This document shows, in pieces, positions 5,553 through 8,868 of a stretch of DNA of 8,868 nt; within the stretch, counting starts at the first letter, position 1; each line of letters opens with the position of its first letter. The position numbers and the translations under genes are program-made. Below the pieces are notes generated by a model, which was not told where the DNA came from, made no database searches, and was given only the letters and a program-made list of their open reading frames with translations. The stretch is from Verrucomicrobiales bacterium (GTDB lineage: Bacteria > Verrucomicrobiota > Verrucomicrobiia > Limisphaerales > UBA1096). The DNA lies in the NCBI GenBank assembly GCA_028817635.1, contig JAPPPH010000140.1, positions 1 to 8,868 of the forward strand, written 5' to 3'.

Positions 5553-6993
5553 GCAGGCCGTCGATGATCTTCGGCGTGTCCTCCGGCCCGATCAACCGTT
5601 GGTCCAACCCCTGATAGCGGTAGCTGAAATGGAACGGGTCCAAGCCAAGCAGATGCAGGATGGTCGCCTGCAGGTCATGCACGTGCACCGGATCCTTGGC
5701 TACCGTGTAACCAAGCTCATCGGTCTCGCCAAAGGTGACCCCGTGGTTCAGTCCGCCGCCCGCCATCCAAACCGTGAAGCAGTCCGGGTGATGATCGCGA
5801 CCGAGGAACTTTGAACCATTACGCTCCTCGTTCATCGAGGTACGACCAAACTCGCCGCCCCAAACCACGAGCGTCTCGTCAAGCAGCCCCCGCTGCTTGA
5901 GATCCTTTAGCAACGCTGTCACCGACTTGTCGTTCTCCGCGCACTTGACCGGCAGACGCTGGACGAGGTCGTTGCTGTTGCCGGTCCCGTGAAAGTCCCA
6001 ACCCCAATCGAACAACTGCACATAGCGCACCCCCTGCTCCACCAGTCGTCGCGCCAGTAGGCAGTTGTTGGCAAAGGAGGCCTTGCCCGGCTGTGCGCCG
6101 TACTCGTCGAGGGTCGCTTGGTTTTCGCGCTTGATATCCATCACCTCCGGCACGCTGATTTGCATGCGGTAGGCCAGTTCGTATTGGTTGATGCGGGAGA
6201 GCGTTTCGGGATCGCCAATCTCGCGGTACTCCTGTTCGTTGAGTTTTTTCAACGCGTCCAGACTCCGGCGACGTACCTCGCGACTCATGCCCTTCGGGTT
6301 GGACACGTACAAAATCGGGTCGCCTGTGCTGCGGCATTGCACACCCTGATACACGGACGGCAGATACCCACTGCCCCAGAGACTCTTGCCCCCGGACGGA
6401 TCCGTGCCGCCTGAAATCAACACCACAAAACCGGGCAGGTTCGCGTTCTCTGAACCCAATCCATAGGTGATCCACGACCCCATCGAGGCGGCGCCGTTTC
6501 GGGGTGAACCGGTGTACAACAGCATCTGCGCGGGCGCGTGGTTGAACTGGTCCGTGTACATGGACTTCACGAACGTCAGGTCATCCGCCATCTCAGTCAA
6601 CTTGGGATACATGTTGCTGATCCACTGCCCGTTTTGTCCGTGTTGCTTGAACGTGTGAGGGGAGCCGAGCAGCTTCGGGTGACCCTTGATGAACGGTAGG
6701 CGGCGTCCCTCGATGAACTCCTTCGGGCACGGCGTGTCGTTCAACTCGTTCAGCTTTGGCTTATAGTCGAATAGATCGAGCTGCGGCGGCGAACCTGCCA
6801 TGTGCAGATAGATGACATTTTTGATCTTGCCCCTCGCGTGGGGCATGCGCGCGGCCAGCGGAGCCGGCGCGGCCGCATTGGCTCCCGCCCCGCCCATCAA
6901 CGAGCCAAGCGCCAGCGAACCAAGTCCGAGTTGGCAGCGTTTCAAAAAATGGCGCCGCGTGATGAATTGAGCCTGTTGGAAGTTCAGATTCAT
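5545..6993 (-). CDS. DUF1501 family protein with Tat signal (sulfatase/alkaline-phosphatase-like fold)
   Basis: A 482-aa exported protein. The twin-arginine signal TRRHFLKRCQLGLGSLALGS (12-31) ends near an alanine-rich stretch at about 38-48. Family landmarks are IYLHMAGSPPQLDLFDYKP (61-79), VRYVQLFDWGWDFHG (322-336), VVWGGEFGRTS (376-386), GRDHHP (398-403) and VHVHDLQATILHLLGLD (436-452). DUF1501 proteins are related to the alkaline phosphatase/sulfatase superfamily by fold, and their substrates are generally undefined. The length is normal and no truncation is seen. The gene lies 4 bp downstream of the DUF1553 gene on the same strand, the usual pairing, so the two products probably act together in the envelope or periplasm. 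The start is supported by a GAAAGG 8 nt upstream and by the short distance to the Tat motif. The gene ends 17 bp from the convergent molybdopterin gene. Confidence 0.93.
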   Translation of the reverse strand: MNLNFQQAQFITRRHFLKRCQLGLGSLALGSLMGGAGANAAAPAPLAARMPHARGKIKNVIYLHMAGSPPQLDLFDYKPKLNELNDTPCPKEFIEGRRLPFIKGHPKLLGSPHTFKQHGQNGQWISNMYPKLTEMADDLTFVKSMYTDQFNHAPAQMLLYTGSPRNGAASMGSWITYGLGSENANLPGFVVLISGGTDPSGGKSLWGSGYLPSVYQGVQCRSTGDPILYVSNPKGMSREVRRRSLDALKKLNEQEYREIGDPETLSRINQYELAYRMQISVPEVMDIKRENQATLDEYGAQPGKASFANNCLLARRLVEQGVRYVQLFDWGWDFHGTGNSNDLVQRLPVKCAENDKSVTALLKDLKQRGLLDETLVVWGGEFGRTSMNEERNGSKFLGRDHHPDCFTVWMAGGGLNHGVTFGETDELGYTVAKDPVHVHDLQATILHLLGLDPFHFSYRYQGLDQRLIGPEDTPKIIDGLLA

Positions 6994-6997
6994 TTGG

Positions 6998-8868
6998 TTA
7001 ACCTTTCATTAAAATGGCATCGAGATTCAGGAGTACGTTGGCCACCACGGTCAACGCCGCCATCTCGGAGATGTCCGCCCCCTCGGGGAGCGGTACTGTT
7101 TTGCCGTACAAATCCTTCGCGGCCGCCGTCTCTTTTTTGTAGTGGGCCAGTTCGCCCTCGTACAGTTCGGTCAGCGCTGCCAGCCGATTCGCCTCAAGCG
7201 GCTTGGCCAGCGTGAGTCGCAGCGCGAACTTCAGCCGATCGGCCGCCGTCGCCCCGCCTTCGGTGAAAATCCGGTGCGCCATCGCCTGCGCAAACTCGAC
7301 GTACGCCTCGTCGTTCATTGTCACGAACGACTGCAGCGGCGTGTTGGTGCGAATCCGGCGGACGGTGCAAATCTCCCGGCTCGGCGCATCGAAGGTGGCC
7401 ATCGATGGATACGGCACGGTGCGTCGCAAAAACGTGTAAAACCCACGGCGATATCGATCCTCGCCAGAACTGGTCGCCCAAGTGCGCTGCCCGTTAAACG
7501 CCGCCTGCCACAGGTTCGGTGGCTGCGGCGGATAAACCGACGGGCCGTACATTTTCTCACTCTTCAACCCGCTCAACGCCAGCGCCTGGTCGCGCACCAT
7601 CTCGGCCTCCAAGCGAAATCGCGGCCCGCGCCCAAGCCGAATATTGCGAAAGTCGCTCTTGGCCAGGTCACCCTGCACTTTAGCCGACTGACGGTAGGTG
7701 GCAGACATCACCATCGTCTTGAGGATGCCTTTCATGTCCCAGCCGTTTTCACGAAACTCCACCGCGAGCCAGTCGAGCAGCTCAGGGTGATCCGGCAGAT
7801 TGCCCTGCGTCCCAAAATCCTCCTCCGTATCCAGCAGACCGCGCCCGAATAGCTGCGCCCAGAAACGGTTCACCGCAACGCGCGCCGTCAACGGGTTATC
7901 CTCCTGCAACAGCCATCTGGCCACCCCCATGCGATTGTTCGGGGATTCCTTTTTCGGTTGATGAAACGCTCCCGGAAAACCGGCCTGCACCACTTCGCCC
8001 TTGGACAGAAAATTACCCTTCACGAGCAGGTGCGTTTTGCGCTGACGATCCTTGGCCAGTTCCTGCATGTACGGCGTGGTGACGATCGAACGCCGCACGC
8101 CCTGCTCCTCCTTTTTCTTCGACTCGATCTGTTTACGAACCGGATCAAGTTCCTTGGCAATGCTCCGGTAGTGGGCCTCGATTTTATTGCGTTGGGCGTC
8201 ATCGCGCTTGGCCTCTTCGACGAGCAGCACCGGCAGGATTTCCTTCGGGAATTCCGCGCCCTTCACGTCAAAATAAAATCCGCTCTTTTTGTCGTTGTTG
8301 ACGATCTTGATGAGCACCTCGTTTTCCCCTTGGCCAAGCGCAACGGTCACCGTCTCCTGCCCCGCCTTGGCGTCGCGCTTGGTTTTCTTCGTCAACACCT
8401 CACGGCCATTCACCCACGCCTTGATCGCATCGCCGCTGCCAAGCGAGAGGCGTTGTGAGCCGGCGATCTCCGCCGTCAGGGTGCGCCGCAGGTACACGGC
8501 TGAGTGATTTCCCGGTTCCAGTTCATGCACCTGACCGTCGAGCCACTCCGGCTTGGCCGTCCACGCAATGTCCTTGTCTGCCTCGTTTTCACGGGCGAAC
8601 ACCTGCACTTCTGCCAGCGACAAAATCGGCTGATCGCGCCCATCCACCGGCAGCAGTTCCACCCGGACCACGGAAATCGCACTCTCCGCCTGCACCGGGA
8701 TGGAGAAGCCCTCATCCGGCGTTGGATTGCCCTTGTTGTTTTTGAAAAAGTCTTGCTCGAAGAGCGTCTTCCGGTCGGCATCGAGCGCCAGCACGCGAAA
8801 GGCGGACAGCCGCTCCGGTGCTTCCTTCCGGTTCCACAACACCACCTGCGTCACATCAGTCGGCTTGG
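6998..8868 (-). CDS. DUF1553 / PSD1 domain protein, N-terminus beyond the window
   Basis: The frame is open to the window edge, so the gene continues rightward; a GTG at 8854 is internal, since KPTD residues precede it in frame. Counting from that GTG, residues 1-90 look like the end of a discoidin (F5/8-C)-like domain (TQVVLWNRKEAPERLSAFRV; then ILSLAEVQVFA). Residues about 100-203 look like a galactose-binding-like beta domain (RLSLGSGDAIKAWVNGREVL; LGQGENEVLIKI). Residues 212-250 form a charged helix. The DUF1553 core follows, with NPLTARVAVNRFWAQLFGRG (320-339), LDWLAVEFRENGWDMKGIL (360-378), MSATYRQS (383-390) and CTVRRIRTNTPLQSF (496-510). Full family members usually carry cytochrome c-like (PSCyt1) and DUF1549 domains upstream, probably beyond the edge here. 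The role is unknown; the carbohydrate-binding-like domains and the DUF1501 partner suggest envelope polysaccharide chemistry, which is inference. Confidence 0.93.
   Translation of the reverse strand, partial: KPTDVTQVVLWNRKEAPERLSAFRVLALDADRKTLFEQDFFKNNKGNPTPDEGFSIPVQAESAISVVRVELLPVDGRDQPILSLAEVQVFARENEADKDIAWTAKPEWLDGQVHELEPGNHSAVYLRRTLTAEIAGSQRLSLGSGDAIKAWVNGREVLTKKTKRDAKAGQETVTVALGQGENEVLIKIVNNDKKSGFYFDVKGAEFPKEILPVLLVEEAKRDDAQRNKIEAHYRSIAKELDPVRKQIESKKKEEQGVRRSIVTTPYMQELAKDRQRKTHLLVKGNFLSKGEVVQAGFPGAFHQPKKESPNNRMGVARWLLQEDNPLTARVAVNRFWAQLFGRGLLDTEEDFGTQGNLPDHPELLDWLAVEFRENGWDMKGILKTMVMSATYRQSAKVQGDLAKSDFRNIRLGRGPRFRLEAEMVRDQALALSGLKSEKMYGPSVYPPQPPNLWQAAFNGQRTWATSSGEDRYRRGFYTFLRRTVPYPSMATFDAPSREICTVRRIRTNTPLQSFVTMNDEAYVEFAQAMAHRIFTEGGATAADRLKFALRLTLAKPLEANRLAALTELYEGELAHYKKETAAAKDLYGKTVPLPEGADISEMAALTVVANVLLNLDAILMKG
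7002..7007 (-). promoter_or_regulatory. Shine-Dalgarno GAAAGG for the DUF1501 gene
   Basis: On the minus strand, GAAAGG ends 8 nt before the DUF1501 ATG and overlaps the last codons of the upstream DUF1553 gene. It supports both the chosen start and translation within one operon. Confidence 0.6.
8328..8339. repeat. Iterated palindrome, copy 7 (one mismatch)
   Basis: CCTTGGCCAAGC followed by G, inside the DUF1553 gene. On the coding strand it reads ALGQG, a third frame compared with the LAK and GPS readings elsewhere. It lies at a probable beta-turn just before GENEVLIKI. Confidence 0.7.

Noticed and set aside
5879..6475. A 198-codon minus-strand open frame within DUF1501
   Set aside because: It is the same strand in another frame, with an Arg/Gly/Gln-rich translation typical of a shifted reading of a GC-rich gene.
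7201..7211. GCTTGGCCAGC in the DUF1553 gene as a palindrome copy
   Set aside because: It needs a one-base deletion to match and is not self-complementary. Similar CTTGGCCAG strings at 7658 and 8051 are ordinary Leu-Ala-Lys codons.
7142..7852. A 236-codon plus-strand open frame opposite DUF1553
   Set aside because: Its Arg/His/Leu-rich translation mirrors the highly conserved DUF1553 core on the other strand. No start signal or domain is visible.

Overview
The window looks like chromosome from a Verrucomicrobiota bacterium (a Limisphaerales/Pedosphaerales-type relative is my best guess; a planctomycete is the alternative). The main evidence is a DUF1553/PSD1 gene paired with a Tat-exported DUF1501 gene, a combination concentrated in Planctomycetota and Verrucomicrobiota. 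A membrane-anchored PQQ-like beta-propeller and a flagellar hook cap of verrucomicrobial style fit the same group. Base composition is moderately GC-rich, genes are tightly packed and Shine-Dalgarno signals are mostly weak. There are no RNA genes, CRISPR arrays or transposase genes.

Layout, left to right. Positions 1-101 are a short spacer that may hold the first codons of another minus-strand gene. A very long, modular flagellar filament cap protein (FliD, 1013 aa) fills 102-3143 on the minus strand. A divergent control region (3144-3266) carries phased A-tracts and an inverted repeat. Next come two overlapping plus-strand genes: a three-TM anchored PQQ-like beta-propeller protein (3267-4898) and a sulfite-oxidase-like molybdopterin protein (4895-5527), joined by an ATGA stop/start overlap. 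A 17-bp convergent spacer separates them from the minus-strand pair DUF1501 (5545-6993) and DUF1553/PSD1 (6998-8868, cut by the window edge), which are 4 bp apart and almost certainly one operon transcribed PSD1 then DUF1501.

The most striking signal is not a gene. It is a short perfect palindrome, consensus (C)GCTTGGCCAAGC(G). It occurs seven times with at most one mismatch in the 12-bp core, where chance predicts far fewer than one. Copies lie in spacers and inside genes. Within genes they are read in three different frames (as LAK, GPS or LGQ), so the conservation is of DNA, not protein. They cluster in and around the beta-propeller gene, mostly at protein linkers and loops, and one supplies half of a hairpin in the convergent spacer. 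This resembles a highly iterated palindrome, in the sense of cyanobacterial HIP1, or a tiny dispersed repeat.

The second notable feature is the FliD mosaic. Five diverged copies of a roughly 50-60 residue beta-rich repeat enlarge the surface-exposed middle of the protein. A separate 'SHGLTTGD...YYV' module of a kind I associate with phage tail and surface proteins interrupts the C-terminal FliD domain.
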